Position numbers and translations under genes: made by a program
Notes under the pieces: generated by a model
Seen by the model: the letters and a program-made list of their open reading frames with translations, nothing else
Database searches by the model: none
Told to the model about the DNA's origin: nothing
Assembly: GCA_018881555.1 (NCBI GenBank)
Contig: JACAXG010000024.1
Span: 8,207,729 to 8,271,728 of the forward strand
DNA from: Amblyornis subalaris
Lineage: Eukaryota; Chordata; Aves; Passeriformes; Ptilonorhynchidae
Direction: 5' to 3'
Length of the DNA: 64,000 bases
In this document: piece after piece, positions 1-12,734 of the stretch
How the letters are laid out: each line of letters starts with the position of its first letter
Numbering within the stretch: position 1 is the stretch's first letter

Positions 1-664
1 GAGGAACACGGGTTTTACACATGTTCTCTTGACATTCCTTTAGATCCTTTAGGCTTTTCTTGCATGAAGGCAATCTGAACCTTGCATGTTATGGTGGAGA
101 TACTCAGCATGTCCTTCCAACAGTGGAAGGCTCTATTTTGCTATCATCCTTTTAATATTTTAAAATAAGCATATTAGCTTATTAGATGCAACTAGCTCTA
201 AGAGTTGCATCTGTATCCCATGAACTTGGATGATATTCAGCATGCTCTTTAATGAATACTGTAATTTTTTGCAATGATTTTATTGGATGAATACAGTCTT
301 CTGTTTTTGTCAGTGGAATTTTATAAAAGGAAATTAGATTTTATTAACATGATGGTCAAGCACATACAAGTGCTAAAGTTTTTCTTTTTTGTTATCTGTG
401 GTTTACATGCAAGCATCTTGGCTGAGTGAAATAACAAGAATGTTTTTTCCATGCTTGCAGCCACATGGAAAAATATTTGCTTCTTGCCTTTCATTCTGAT
501 ATCACAGGTTTCAAAATAGAATTTTTCCATTATTATCAGCTTTACAGGTCATGTTGATGTCTTGGAGTGATTTATTATGATAGTCTATTCCATGATCCTC
601 TGTCTAGGCCCAAAAATGTTTCTTGTACCTTTAAAATCCAAGACCAGAGGAGTATGGAGCCGGA

Positions 665-1385
665 TGTGAGGGGGGGAGGTTTTCTGCCTTTGCTGCGTGA
701 GTGGATTTGAAGCCTCGCTGCCCAGGCTTTCCACAGCTTTATGCAACGTGGTTTCTCTGCTTGGATGACTTGGTTTTTGGCGCAGGCAAAAAACTTTTCA
801 CTTCACTGGCTTGGAGAAACTGGAGTAGCATCTTTTGGCTGCCAGGAGGTGAATGGAACAGCTGCTGCTCAGAGACTGGCGGGAGAGGGAATAGCGGGAA
901 GTGGAGCCACTCTGTTCCAGCCCAAGCCTGGGGGAGCCAAGCCGGGGAGAGAAAACACACCAAAGGCTCCAGCCCAGCTGTTTCATCTGCCGTGACTGTC
1001 ATGGAGAAGAGGTTGACACCAGATAGCCGCTGTTGGAATTCTGTGGAAGTTCTGCTTCCCTCAGCGTGAGGGCCGGCGCCATCTCAGACCACGTGTCAGG
1101 AAAGGGGTATTCCTCCAACACTGGCCCCATTCTCCGCACATTTTTGGGGTCTTTNTTCCTCTGTGTGTGTGGAGAAGTGAATTCTGACAGTTTAGTGCTT
1201 AACAGTTACTTATCTTTTCCCTTGCCTTGTGGGTGAGCATTCTGTTTGTTAATAAACTGGGTTTTTTTCGCTTTCATCTATTAGTATTCATTTCCTGTGG
1301 GTGGAGAGAGATTTTTGGAACCCTTTTAGAGAGGAGGACTCAGTCCAGAGAGTCCTCTCTTAAATTTGTCTCAAAACTGAGACAG
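665..1385 (+). repeat. Possible old solo LTR (unassigned)
   Basis: This GC-richer block differs from its AT-rich surroundings. It begins near a TG (665), runs through a stretch without long homopolymers, and has a canonical AATAAA at about 1251 followed by a T-rich tract, as in an LTR R/U5 region. The 3' part (about 1300-1385) has a G-rich then polypyrimidine pattern that recalls avian ERV LTR ends. I could not find a target-site duplication, so the borders are approximate. Short open frames inside it have no recognisable protein domain. It could instead be unique sequence with a chance poly(A) signal. Confidence 0.3.
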
Positions 1386-1390
1386 TTGAT

Positions 1391-3100
1391 AACTAAAATA
1401 CCAAACTGAAACACTGTCAACACATTTAAAAAATATTTATTTCTTTTTATAAAGACAGCTATTCTGGTACCTACCTTCTATATCACTTTTATATGGAAGG
1501 AGGGATATAAAAATTGATTGGTGAGATAAAGCCACTGGACAGTCACACTGGTATTTTACCTATTTCTCTCAGTCATACAAGCTCAAATGGGGAGTCAGTT
1601 TTAATGTATAATCTGAAGAATGTTACTGGAGTGGCCACAAATGTCAAATCCTAGAATCATGCCTATGCATTATCTCCTTTTGGATGGAAAAAGAAAAGAA
1701 AAAAAGGAATTGAAAATTGAGACTATATGTGGTAGAATCAAAACTAATTCCTGTGGGTTTTTCGGAACATAAAAGAAAGAACAATGTGAACAAGTGGAGA
1801 TAAATTATAGCAGATTTAATGATAAGCTGAAATGAGATTTGAAAACAGTAATCCTAAAGACAAATACTGTTTTGTGTTTCAAATGCTAAAGCAGGGTGTC
1901 ATGCAGGAAGAAATGCTGCATAACTGGGGAAAGCAGATATTAAAAATAATCTGATCCAACTAGTATCTAGTGGGATCCATTCCCAAGGAGAGAAGCAGCT
2001 CATCTACCAATTTCTGAACTTTTAAAAACAGAATAAAGAATAAGCATTAGAAAAGTGTGACTCTGATGGAGGTCTAAAGTGGAGTTTGAGAAGTAAAGTA
2101 CTCGTTTTTGCAATGTTACATAATAAGCACCATAGGTCATTTCAGATACCACTTCTTTAAATTTCACCAATGCAGTACTCTGGTAACCTATGTTGTAATA
2201 CTGAAAATAGTTGTTAGCATGTTAATACCAGTAAGGAAATTAAATGCTGAGAGAAAACATAACCTATGTGGACACTAAAACTTTTCCACAATACAGGAAC
2301 CATATACAGGAATCTAGTATAGAAAATGGTAGAAGTTTCCAGACTGGAGTATTAAAACCCAGACTGAACAGAACACCACAACAGTGTGTACCATCGTTGC
2401 CTAGAATCAAAGACAAAAGCGTTCCAAACAATATTACGAGTGATAATATAAAAAGCAGATCTTTGATGAAAACTTTCNGGTGCACAAATATGGCTCTGCA
2501 TGCATGTGGTACAGGATTTCTACAAATTTTATAAGGTTAATTAATTNGTATATGNAGCAAGTACATGCAATAGGAGACCAGTTGTCCCAGCAACTGATTT
2601 GCCCCTTGGAGCTGCTCTGAGAGGTTCTTTGCCCTATATCTTGTTATGTCTCTCAAATTCTGGTTGCAAAACAAAATGTCCTTGTTTGAGGTTCTCTTCT
2701 TGAGAATAAGACTAAACAGAATTTCAGGAATGTGTTAGAAAGGGTTAGTTTAGTGTTTTAAAATATGAGAAAGGGCGGGAAAAGTACTAGAAGCTATATA
2801 ACTATGTATTAATGTCTACAAAGCTACCAGTATATGAAAAATATATAAAAAAGCAAAAAATCTTTAGGCATCACCATCACCTGCTAGAAACTAGGAAATA
2901 GAAGAATGCCTTCAGGCCCTGACCATTTCTAGCTTCTGTGATTTAAACTAAGGTTGCAAAGAACACCTACCATGTTAGCTTCTAGTGCCATCTTCTGTCT
3001 CTAATCAGGACACTGACAACTCCAATAAGGTTCACATTTCTAGTGTAACATTTAGAACAGAATTCTGCAAAAGATGGCAATTGCTGATAGAAAATTTTCT
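1391..3100. other. No feature seen
   Basis: AT-rich sequence with frequent stops in all frames and isolated N bases. I see no repeat family, exon-like segment or RNA gene here. Confidence 0.5.
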
Positions 3101-3105
3101 GTGGT

Positions 3106-3243
3106 ATAGAATCGCNGACTGGTTTGCATTGGAAGGACTTTAAAGCTCATCCAGTCCACCCATTGCCATGGGCAGGGACACCTTCCACTAGACAAATTTA
3201 CTCCAAGCCCTGTCCAGCCTGTCCTGAAACACTTCCAACTTAC
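3106..3243 (-). mobile_element. CR1 LINE 3'-end fragment
   Basis: Read on the minus strand, this holds the hallmark avian CR1 3' untranslated end: the block around 'ccatgggcagggacacctt' (about 3167-3185), the 'tgtccagcctgtcc' block, and the terminal 'agaatc' unit at 3106. It is a heavily 5'-truncated copy, as is usual for CR1, with no coding capacity. The short minus-strand ORF covering it is noise. Confidence 0.85.
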
Positions 3244-3259
3244 ACTTCTTTTGCAACTC

Positions 3260-5040
3260 ATAGTAAGGCTCTTGCTAAGTTAAAGTGGTCTTTGTAAGTA
3301 TCTTAGTCTTCTGTATTTGTATGATCTCAAATGTCTGTGACTATGGCAAGAAAACCCTATTTTCAGAAATTAATAGCTGTTCCTAATATTATTTTATTTA
3401 ACTACTGATCTTTGATAAGCATTAAGGTTGTTTTGGTGGAAAAGCCTAAATAATAGAGATTATTTCTTTAATAAAATGGATAGAAATAACACTTTTATTT
3501 ACTACCACGACATTTCTTGTAAAGGAAATGTTGTTTCATATTTATGTAAATGAAATATTATTTTTTCTAAAACAAAAACTATTTGTCTAAAACTGAAAAG
3601 GTCTCAAAGAAATGGCTGGCTAGTCTAACTTATGTTTGTCTACATGGTGTTAAGAATCTTGATCAGTATTGTTAAGATGTTAAATAATTTAGAGTTTTAT
3701 TAATAGTGATTATAGCTTTTCATGTCTTCTCAGTACGTATATAAATTGTATGTTGTCACAAACAATGTTTTGGGATTTTCTTTCTGGTTGCCACAGTGGA
3801 TGGAAAAGGTTCCTCTCTGAATTTAGTTTGGGAGCTCACACAGGATTTCATATGATTATGAAATCAGATCTGTTGCTGTACTGAAGGAAGAGTGTGTAGC
3901 AATAGTAAGCGATGTGTAAAGCATGATTGTGCAGAAGGGGATGACAGAGGAGCTGAGGTGGTGGCTGGAAAGTTTTCTCCAGATGTAGGTGAAGAAGGCA
4001 AGGCATAAGTGGTTAAACTGACAGAACAGAACAAAATATTTCAGGTTTGGGAAACAAATTAAGGGTTTAGTAAAGTATTTGGTCCAAACCCAGGACCCTG
4101 ACTGGAACAATACATGAGTTTTGTTATACCTTTGATGCCCCTGAGGCAACCAAACTACTACAGAGTAGAACTTTTACTGAATGGCACTTTCCTATTGTAC
4201 ACCATTTCCCTGGGTACATCTATACCATTGTAGTAAGGTCTTTCAGATTCATAGAGTGGGGAACATCCTGATCTACTTGTTTGGATGGTCCCTAACCACA
4301 ACGGGCATTCTGGATTTTATGTTATACCCTGTTCTTATAATAGTATCGTCATTGTGTGTATATATATATGTAATGGTATAAGTACCTAATACAACAAACN
4401 AGGATACTAGCCATTCCAGAAATACATAAATTGAAATAATAACAATGTTTCTTGACAGAATCAATACCTGATTCTATATTATGCTTTGTTTAATATTGTT
4501 AACTAAATTCTAATTGATTTTATAATAATTTTTATACATAAAAGTATAATGTATGTTTATAATATAGCTAACACTTTTTCAAACTATGTAAGTTGAGATG
4601 AAATAGAAGAACTTAGGAGACTGATGTATCTCAACATATTTAAGGATAATGTACACCTATGCAGTGAACACTTTAATAGCATGGACGCACAAGGTACCTG
4701 CTTTACCACTTCATGGGGTAAAGATGATTGACTGCAGTCATGCAGTGGAGTGTAGCAGGATGCTCTGCCCTGGAATGTGGTAAAGCAATTTGAACAATGC
4801 CCTGTTTGCCAGACTGTCAGTGGTAGGCAGAGAGGGGAATCATGTGCTGGTTTTTGGCATTGAATTATGCTTAAGCCTGTCTGACACACCAGCCTCAAAT
4901 CAACCTCCTGATAGTGAGGCAAAGATTCGGCAGATAAGCTGCTAAACTGACCTGGAGGCATATGACTGACGGTCAACCCCTTTACACTATCAAAGTCCAG
5001 TCCACCTTCCATATAGTAGGTTCTTCAAACATATTCCTTC
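3260..5040. other. No feature seen
   Basis: AT-rich single-copy-looking DNA with no repeat match I can name. The 142-codon minus-strand frame at 4584-5012 shows no domain, and I do not regard it as a gene. Confidence 0.45.
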
Positions 5041-5047
5041 TTGTAGT

Positions 5048-5440
5048 GTGTGAAGATGGCTCTCGTGGGTTTTGGGGGTGGCCACAATACTCCTCGAGGT
5101 TAAGAGAAAGATGTTTGCCCATGGTCGTTGGTACAGGTGAATTACGTCAATCTCTAATAATTGTTTCTTTTTGCTAGCTTTAATATAATTGTTTTAATAT
5201 TGCTTTGATATAGTGCACTGTCTTACCTTAAGCAATAATAGTAGTTTTAGCTTTTATACTGTGTAGTAAATAATCTTGATTGAGTTATTTTTGTCTAATT
5301 TTTATTGTCTAGTATTTGTCATAATAAATAATTCATTTTTATATAAATATATCTGATTTGCCATCATTAAAAAGTGCGGAACAAAGTTCTAAAACTTAAA
5401 CTGTTGACAAAGTCCGGGGCTAGGACTGGATCCAGCTGCA
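5048..5440 (+). repeat. Old LTR-like repeat, copy A
   Basis: This segment aligns by eye with the stretch at about 26095-26490. Both share, in the same order, 'cactgtctta', an 'agtagt' block, 'gtgtagt', a 'tttttattgt' block and 'aataaataattcattt'. The last of these contains a canonical AATAAA (5323-5328 here). A shared order ending in a poly(A) signal suggests two decayed copies of one LTR family, perhaps ERVL-type. No target duplication was found, and the borders are approximate. Confidence 0.45.
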
Positions 5441-5561
5441 CCTGGGCTTGTCTCTCTGAGAAGGAGTTTAGAAAGCAACGGGGTCCTTTTCTGCACCTCA
5501 TGACTCAACAGAAGGACTTTTAAAATAAACTTTATCTGAAGCTCCTTCTCCCCCCTAGGCA

Positions 5562-5800
5562 AGGTCTGTGAGGGCTGTGGGGTCAGTAAGGGCTATAGGT
5601 GCTGTGAAGGGTGTGAATTCTGTTAGGACTATAGGATCTTTGAGGGCTATGGGGCCTTTGAGTGCTATGGAGGCTGGGAAGGGTGTGAGTTCTGTTAGGG
5701 CTATATGGTCTGCGAGGCCTATGAGGTCTTTGAGTGCTATGGGAGCTGTGATATCTATGAGGACTATGGGAGCTGTGAGATCTTTGAGGGCTATGAGTGC
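5562..5800. repeat. 18-bp minisatellite, about 13 units
   Basis: About 13 imperfect copies of an 18-bp unit of the form 'ggtctttgagggctatgg' lie head to tail. Because 18 is a multiple of 3, several frames on both strands stay open and give 6-residue protein repeats. These look like genes but are explained by the repeat. A shorter block of related units recurs at about 5948-6012. Confidence 0.85.
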
Positions 5801-5947
5801 CCAAGCCGTGTAGGGCGAGCCCAGTGTTCCCTTGAGGGCACAGAAGCACAGGAAAGGAACATCTGGCATGGCCACAGCACAGTAGGGGCACCTGCAGGCA
5901 GGTGAGGTACGAAGTCAGGCTCCAGCTTCACACGAACATCCCTGGTT

Positions 5948-6012
5948 TACGAGGGCTGAGAGGTCTGTGAGGGCTGAAGGGGCTGTGAGGCTTATACTGT
6001 CTCCTAGGGCTG
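5948..6012. repeat. Second block of the 18-bp minisatellite
   Basis: Units such as 'aggtctgtgagggctga' and 'ggggctgtgaggctta' match the array at 5562-5800, from which they are separated by about 150 bases of unrelated sequence. Confidence 0.6.
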
Positions 6013-9000
6013 TGATGGCCAAGAAATGAGCATTTATATATAATAAACTGCTAGTAAGTGTGGAGTTTGTCACGTAACTCACCAGCTTTATCTGGAGAAG
6101 GTGGATGACTATGTGAGACACAAGAATGTGAAGCCTGAGTATCTGCTGTGACAGTCATGTCTCTGGGCAGTTTAAGCATCAAAAGACAGAAGTCAATCAA
6201 AAGAATCCCACTGCTGAACAATGCTGAGGAAGGAAAACTGTATTGATTTTAATCTAGAAAATGTGTAAAGCATGGCCTAGNAGTAAAAGGGATAGAAGAA
6301 TTTTGATTTTGAATTAAGAATTCATCATCCTGGGAAACGATTTCCAATAGGAATGACTAGAGATGACATAGTTTGAGAAAGACCAGTCATTCATTCAGAT
6401 TCAGCTTCAAAGTAATCTTGAATGCTTTCTCTAGAGCTTACTAGTCCATCCTGCCTCCAGAAGCAGCTCAAATCATTTCTACAACAGTGCCACGTAGCCC
6501 TGCATTTTGCAGTTCTGCAGTGTTTTTAGTTTGGCAAATCATTTCTCACGCAGTTTTGTATAAACATGACTTTGTTGACCTAACCGGCACACGTTATGAA
6601 TTCCTAACCTATATGATAGACAATTCTATTGACCAGTGGACAGCAGGAGGTGGCATTCCTATCCTCCAATCCATGGTGGTTTCTGAAAACATATAAATAA
6701 AGTTAGGGCAGAGGCTGGCTCTCTCTCCTTCCTTCCTTTTGGCCTCTGCCTGTTGGTGAACCCTAACAGCTGTCTCCGTGTGCTTATTCGAACCTGAGAA
6801 CAACAGTGCCAGAGGCAATGCTAGAGGCAATTCATAATGGCTGTATTGGTTTTCCAAAGAGGCATGCACAGCTCAGTTGCTCCTGGATGTTTAGTTATGG
6901 ACATGGGTGCTTTGCACATCAGAATAATTTCACACATATTCATCTTCTGTAGCCCAAGCAATTGCAATTTTTGACTGGCACTTTAGCTGATATTTCTATA
7001 TTGTCAACTTTTACACCTCAGAATTGTGAGTAGTATGGTTGAGTTGCAGGTCGTAGTGAATTTGTGGTCATTATTGTGTTACTTTGCCTTTTATTTCTTT
7101 GAGATTAAAAAGACCGAGTACTTTCTTCTTCTTTTTGGTTGCTTTCCTTTTTTTCCCCCTAGTTTTCTTCCTCTTCTGTTTTATTTTTATCCCTTTGTTT
7201 TCACATGTTCTTACTCAGCTCTGACACTTCCCAAGCTGTTTCTCCCAGAAGTCACCTGATAACATGAAGCATCTGGGTTAGGACAAAACATATATTTTAC
7301 TGTAATTTGGCCTAATAAAATAATCAGGAGTATTTCAGGAAAATGCAAAAGGACTGTTCAATAGAAGTGTGAAAAGTTGTAGTCCGATTTCTGCCATGGA
7401 GAACTCTTTTAATAGCAAAACACAGAAGAAACTAATGGAAGTGAATANAGTGTCCAGATTTTTCCCCATGACAAGCAAAATCTATTAATGCAAGTCAAGA
7501 CTGGTTGATTTGTGAAACAAAATTAAATCATCTATTTGTGTGCGCCACAGGATTTTGTTGAGGGGTGAAGAAGAAACAGAACGGTCGGATTTTACATGGT
7601 GATGTTGTGCAGTCCTGGTTGTGCTCTCCTGTCTTTCAGTGCGTGTAAAGGTCGTTTTTGCCTTTCACTTTCTGAGAACCTATTTTTAATTATCTTCTAT
7701 GCCCAGATTAAGAATCTCTTCTAATTTAGAGTCTGAACTGCNATCACAGAGAAAAGGTGACAGAAGAAAGTGACTCAGTAAGACCTAAAAAAGAAAAACA
7801 AAATCCCAACAGACAAAGGAAGTCAGCAGAAGAGTCGAACCCTGGAACTGCAGGCCCTCCAGCAAAGTATCTTCTGCTCTGCACTGCCCTGGATAGCTCT
7901 TTAAAACGGGATATTTTCTCCTATTTTAATACAGAAAGCAAATGTGATTAATGAAAAAAGCAGTAAATGGCTTTTGCTAAGTGGTCTGCTCCAGGGAATT
8001 GTACTCTGGCAGACACAGAGAAGGTTCATCTTCCATGTTGTACTTGTCACTTTCTAGTTTAAAGAGAATTTAGGAAGACGTACTGGAGAACAATCATATA
8101 ATGTAGAACGAAATCTAGTTTCTTTATGTTTGATAGTATTGTGCAATACCACAGGGATATCACTCATGGGTTTGAAACCTCTGAATGAATACATAAATAA
8201 GGACATAATTGAAAGTATCAGTGGAAACATAATAGTTAGTTCTTTGCATGTCTCAAAAAAAATGACATATATACCTCTTAAAATAGCTCTAACAACTTCT
8301 AGAACAGGTAGACTTGCCACAGCATGCCATGATTTCACATGAGTGAAGAATAGGTGTTGAGGAATTGAACAACAGACTGAAACATCACACCTCTAATAAT
8401 TACTCGAAGNTTAATTGGACTGGATACCAGTAAGCACGAAATATTTCTCAATGGTAATGACATATTCAGAAGATTCAGTGCANTTCTATAAAACATCAGT
8501 CAGTTCAAAAATTCAACAGAGATGCCAACCACAAGAAGAGCTCAAAGATATTCCTGAGTACACAATACACGTGCTCATGTACAAACACCTGTAGTAAGCA
8601 GCTAAGGGATATTTTGAAAAGGGAGATTTCTATTATTTTAGGTTTGAAGAGACTGTTTTNTCAGCCTACATATTTTATTCTTTCCCCCCCCGTCACAGCT
8701 ACAAACTGCACAGTGAAACTGCGGCAGCTGTTGAGAGATGAAAGACGCAAAGCAACCATTAACTAGTTTGTTTAGAGAGAAAGTGGTTTTGTTGACAGGT
8801 TATTTGTAATATTTTCAATGGGCTTTTCCCAGTTCTTTCAGGCTGGTCCTGTAAAGCCAGACTAAATAACTAAGGAGACTCATGATGTGAAGTGAGTGGA
8901 CAATTCCAGATATGTGGGTTCATAACCACAGTGAGCTAGCTTCAAAAACTAGCAGAGAGGTCACATGCCTAGGTTTCTAGAAAAATGCAATTAAAAAGAT

Positions 9001-10779
9001 TTTGTTATTGGTGTGTAAGAGACTTATCTATCTTTATGTGTGTTAATAGTAGTTAGTCTGGGCATTGATGAGTAAATGACTGCAAATTCTCAATACACAA
9101 GTGATTGACAGAAAAGGGAGAAGCCAAAATAGAAATCAAATGATTTGTGTCAACCAGCTCTTGATAAGCTTCCCCGGATGCATCTTCTGAATTGGCTCAT
9201 CCTCAGGCTGTCACAATTGCATTGCTGAGAAGATGCTTGAAATGATTACTAGTCTGGCATTTAAATTTAAAGACAGTTGATTGAATCAGCTTAAGTATGA
9301 ACCAATTTTGTCCCCATTTTAGCTAATTGGAATCTCGGTAATGGAACATCCCAGCCCTTTCACATCTTGTTATGGAGACACATATTTCTGGCACAGCTGG
9401 ATGACTGAACTGTTGTTCGAAACAGCCGTTTTCTGTCAGCTTCTCCAAAATAATTCAGGGAGGGTTTTTTTGCCTTGTTTTCATGCCTGAGTCAGCATTT
9501 GGTAATTGTTCTGTGTGTGTGCCTCGCCAAGCTGTTTTTGTCCTCTACTCTCTGAAGTGGGTGATGAAGTGCTCTGTCATTGCAGGGAGGTGTTTCTGCC
9601 ACAGACGTTGCCCTCGTCACTTAATTCTCACACTGCAATGTCAAGAGCAATGATGAGTTTGGTTTGTAATGACATTTCAGCCACTTTGCTCCCACTGACA
9701 CCTTTTCCTGGTCAATGTTTTCCTGAGTGGAATCTTGCTTATGACTTTGCCCATAGCCATTTGCCAGTAAGTTCCTCTGACAAGGCCTGAGGAAACAGGC
9801 CCATAAACAGGTTACTGTTTGGGGATAGTCTCTTCTCAAGCACTTGTAAAGCTATAAAGCAGCTTATTTTTTTATGCAGCTCATGAAGGTTCACTGTGGA
9901 AATCAGAGTACCTCAGTTTCAACAGCTCCCATAAATATCTGATTCTTGAAGTTTTTTGGTGCACTGTAACTCTACACTGACTGCTTCTACCATGTTTCTG
10001 AACGTTGTGTGTGAGATCCGCCTCGATGATGCCAGAAGGAGGGACAGAAGGGCATTACATGGTCTTCTAAGCCTTGCTGCCTCCTTTCTCCTTTCTGAAG
10101 CAATACAATTGTCAAGTAAAGACCTCTCCCAAGGAGGAAGAGTCCCATGCTACCCCCTCGTCCTCTAGTGCCTTCTCTGTGCATTCTGTGCTCTGCACAG
10201 GTAGTAACAGGCTCCTGGCCAGCAGGCAGCAGGTGAGGTGGGAGTTATAACTGGGGAGTCACAGGTCTACGACAAAGGCTGCTGAGCATTTCCTGTAAAA
10301 TTGTTATTTGTGGAGAAGTGTTTGTTTGGTGGTTTTTTTGTTTAAGTCCTTTTTTGTTGACAAGTTACAGAGCATCTTAGATCATCTGTGTTCCAGGCTA
10401 ACAGCAAGTAATTTTTCTCCAAAACATTTGCCAAGGTATTTTTATGAGCAGCTCTAATTTTTGTACTGGGTAAGGAATTTGGCTGAGCTTGCTGTGTGAA
10501 TTACATGTGTACATTTTCTAGCATTTTGGAGCTGTAAAGTATATCATTGACTCCAGGAAGGGAAATGGGACATAGTTGGAGGTGGGCTAACCTGCACAAA
10601 TGTGTTTAATACTTCCAGTAGCTTTCAGCAGATCTGGGCCTGACTTTTTGAGTTTAACAAGTGTTTTTTAAGTTTTCCCAAACAGTCTCTGCTAACTAAA
10701 AATAAAAAAGAAATTATAAGAATTTTGAATTATTTCCATTACTTCAAACAGATCAGATAGAGTGCTAGAAAAGTGCTTC
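6013..10779. other. No gene seen; minor promoter-like motif
   Basis: Mostly AT-rich. At about 6690-6704 the string 'acatataaataaag' combines a TATA-like and a poly(A)-like motif ahead of a CT-rich tract. This could be the edge of a decayed LTR but is too weak to call. The stretch around 9140-9500 is less repeat-like than its surroundings, but nothing supports an exon. Confidence 0.4.
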
Positions 10780-11346
10780 TGTCGTGATTTAACCCCAGTA
10801 AGCAGCTCAGCCCCATGCAGCCGCTCACTCATCCTCCTCCAGTGGGATAGGGGAGACAATCGGAAGGGTCAAAGTGGGAAACCAGGTGGGTTGAGATAAA
10901 GACGGTTTGACAGGGAAAGCAAAAGTCATGTACACAAGCAAAGCCAAACGGGATTCGTTCTCCACTTTCCTTGGGCAGGCAGGTGTTCAGCCATGCCAGG
11001 AAAGTCGGGCTCCATGATGCACAACAGTGACTTGGGAAGANAAATGCCATCACTCCAAATCTCCCACCAGCTCTATATGCTGAGCATGATGCCATATGGT
11101 CTGGGATGTCCCTGTGGCCAGTCGGGAAAAGCTGTCCCAGCCATGTCCCCTCCCAACTCCTTGTGCCCCTCAGCCCTTCACTGGTGGGGTGGGTGAGAAG
11201 CAGAAAAGGCCTTGGNTCTGTGCAAGCCCTGCTCAGCAATAGCTAGAACATCCCTGTGTTATCAGCACTGTTGCAGCACAAATCCAAAACAGCCCCTACC
11301 AGCTACTGGGAAGAGATTTAACTCTACTCCAGCCCAAACCAGCATA
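10780..11346 (-). mobile_element. ERVL-type solo LTR, antisense, decayed
   Basis: The plus-strand start 'tgtcgtgatttaaccccag' and end 'ccagcccaaaccagca' are the reverse complements of the two ends of a common avian ERVL-type solo LTR. Internal blocks also fit, such as 'gagaagcagaaaaggcctt' (about 11196-11214) and 'atccctgtgttatcagcac' (about 11250-11268). The positions where the family carries its TATA box and poly(A) signal are mutated, so the promoter is probably dead. No internal retroviral sequence remains and I found no intact 5-bp target duplication, so this looks like an old solo LTR. Confidence 0.8.
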
Positions 11347-12734
11347 CCCCTTCTCATTTCCTTCTAGGAGAGGAGTCATGGGGCTCAACACATACTATTC
11401 CTTCTTTGCGGTATGCACTGTCCCGGTGACAGTGCTTACCCCTTTATGTAAGAACAGGATGTTTAGCTTGGACAAAGTCATACAAACTGGACTATTTGAG
11501 AATACAGACCTCAAATAGAGTGGTTGTCAAAGTCGTAAGCTCAGTCATAAGCTCACAGACTATTCCAGTAGGAAAAAACGAAGAAGCAGGAACACAATAA
11601 GATTGGCACTGTGGCAAGCAGCCGGCTAAAATAATGGGTTTTCTCTTGGCAGGCTTGGAGAGGCTGCAAAAGCTGCTGGGGAATTCAGCGTTAGGAATCC
11701 TTCCGTTTAAAACCAAACTAAAGTAGGTGTGAGGCCTGTAGAAAGCTGGGTACAACGGTGGAAGTTATGAGATGGCAAAAACTGTACGAATGTTGTTTCA
11801 AGGCTGTTGGAGGAAGTTATCCTGAGTGTTAAGGGGCTGATAAAAGCCATCGGCAGGTGACAATAAAGTTGTATATTTTCAGGTAAGCAAGACTCAGTAG
11901 GACTAGCATAAATTATGGCATTCAAAGCAGAGTGTTCCCAACACAGAAGGTAGCTACCAGCTGATGAGACCTGCATGGAACACCAGCCATGACACAGGCC
12001 CAACAAACTGTGCGGTGACGAGGTCAGGGCTTAGGGGTAGAGCTGCCTTCAGATCCTGACTTCCAGTGCTGCCGAGAGGATCATCTCCTCACGCTGGAGT
12101 TCCAGGCTGGCCTGCACCAGTGCTGCAGCTTGGAGAGGTGTTCCCCCTCTCTATGATGCTGCTCCCATCACTGTACATCTGTCACCTCCTGCNACTGCGC
12201 AAGCAGCTGTGAACAGCCAATTGTTTCATGTTAAAGTCACCTCCTTGAAAACAGAGAGCTATAATCAATCTGGAGAACTTCACTGAAGTTTCATTGCAGA
12301 AGCTCTCCAGGAATGTTCGAGCATATACGAGTGCTGATGTGGAAAGCAGAACTTATTCATGTATGGTAATTTTGAGATTAAATTAAAAAAACTCCAAACA
12401 TAAACCCTCAAATCTTGAACATTTTACAGAGGGCAAAAAAGTTAACATAGAAGCACAACAAAAGACGTATAATATTCGGGGATGGTTGGACCAGTCCAAG
12501 TAATAGATAATCAGCCTGGATCTTTGTTGTGCTCATACTGAGGAAGCCTTAACAATTGCAATATTTTTTTTGGAAAAGCAAATCTGAAGTTTGAGGAGTG
12601 AAGGCAGAGAAAGCTCTATGAAAGAAGACGTTCAGGCTGAACCTAGCATCCATGTCTCAAAAATGCTTCTGGAAAAAGGAGCGGCAAAACCCTCCATATA
12701 ATATACATTGGGAAAAAANTTGGCAGCAACCAGC
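11347..12734. other. No feature seen
   Basis: No coding domain or repeat that I recognise. Part of 12400-12734 may belong to the 5' side of the LINE relic that follows, but the translated similarity is not clear there. Confidence 0.4.
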
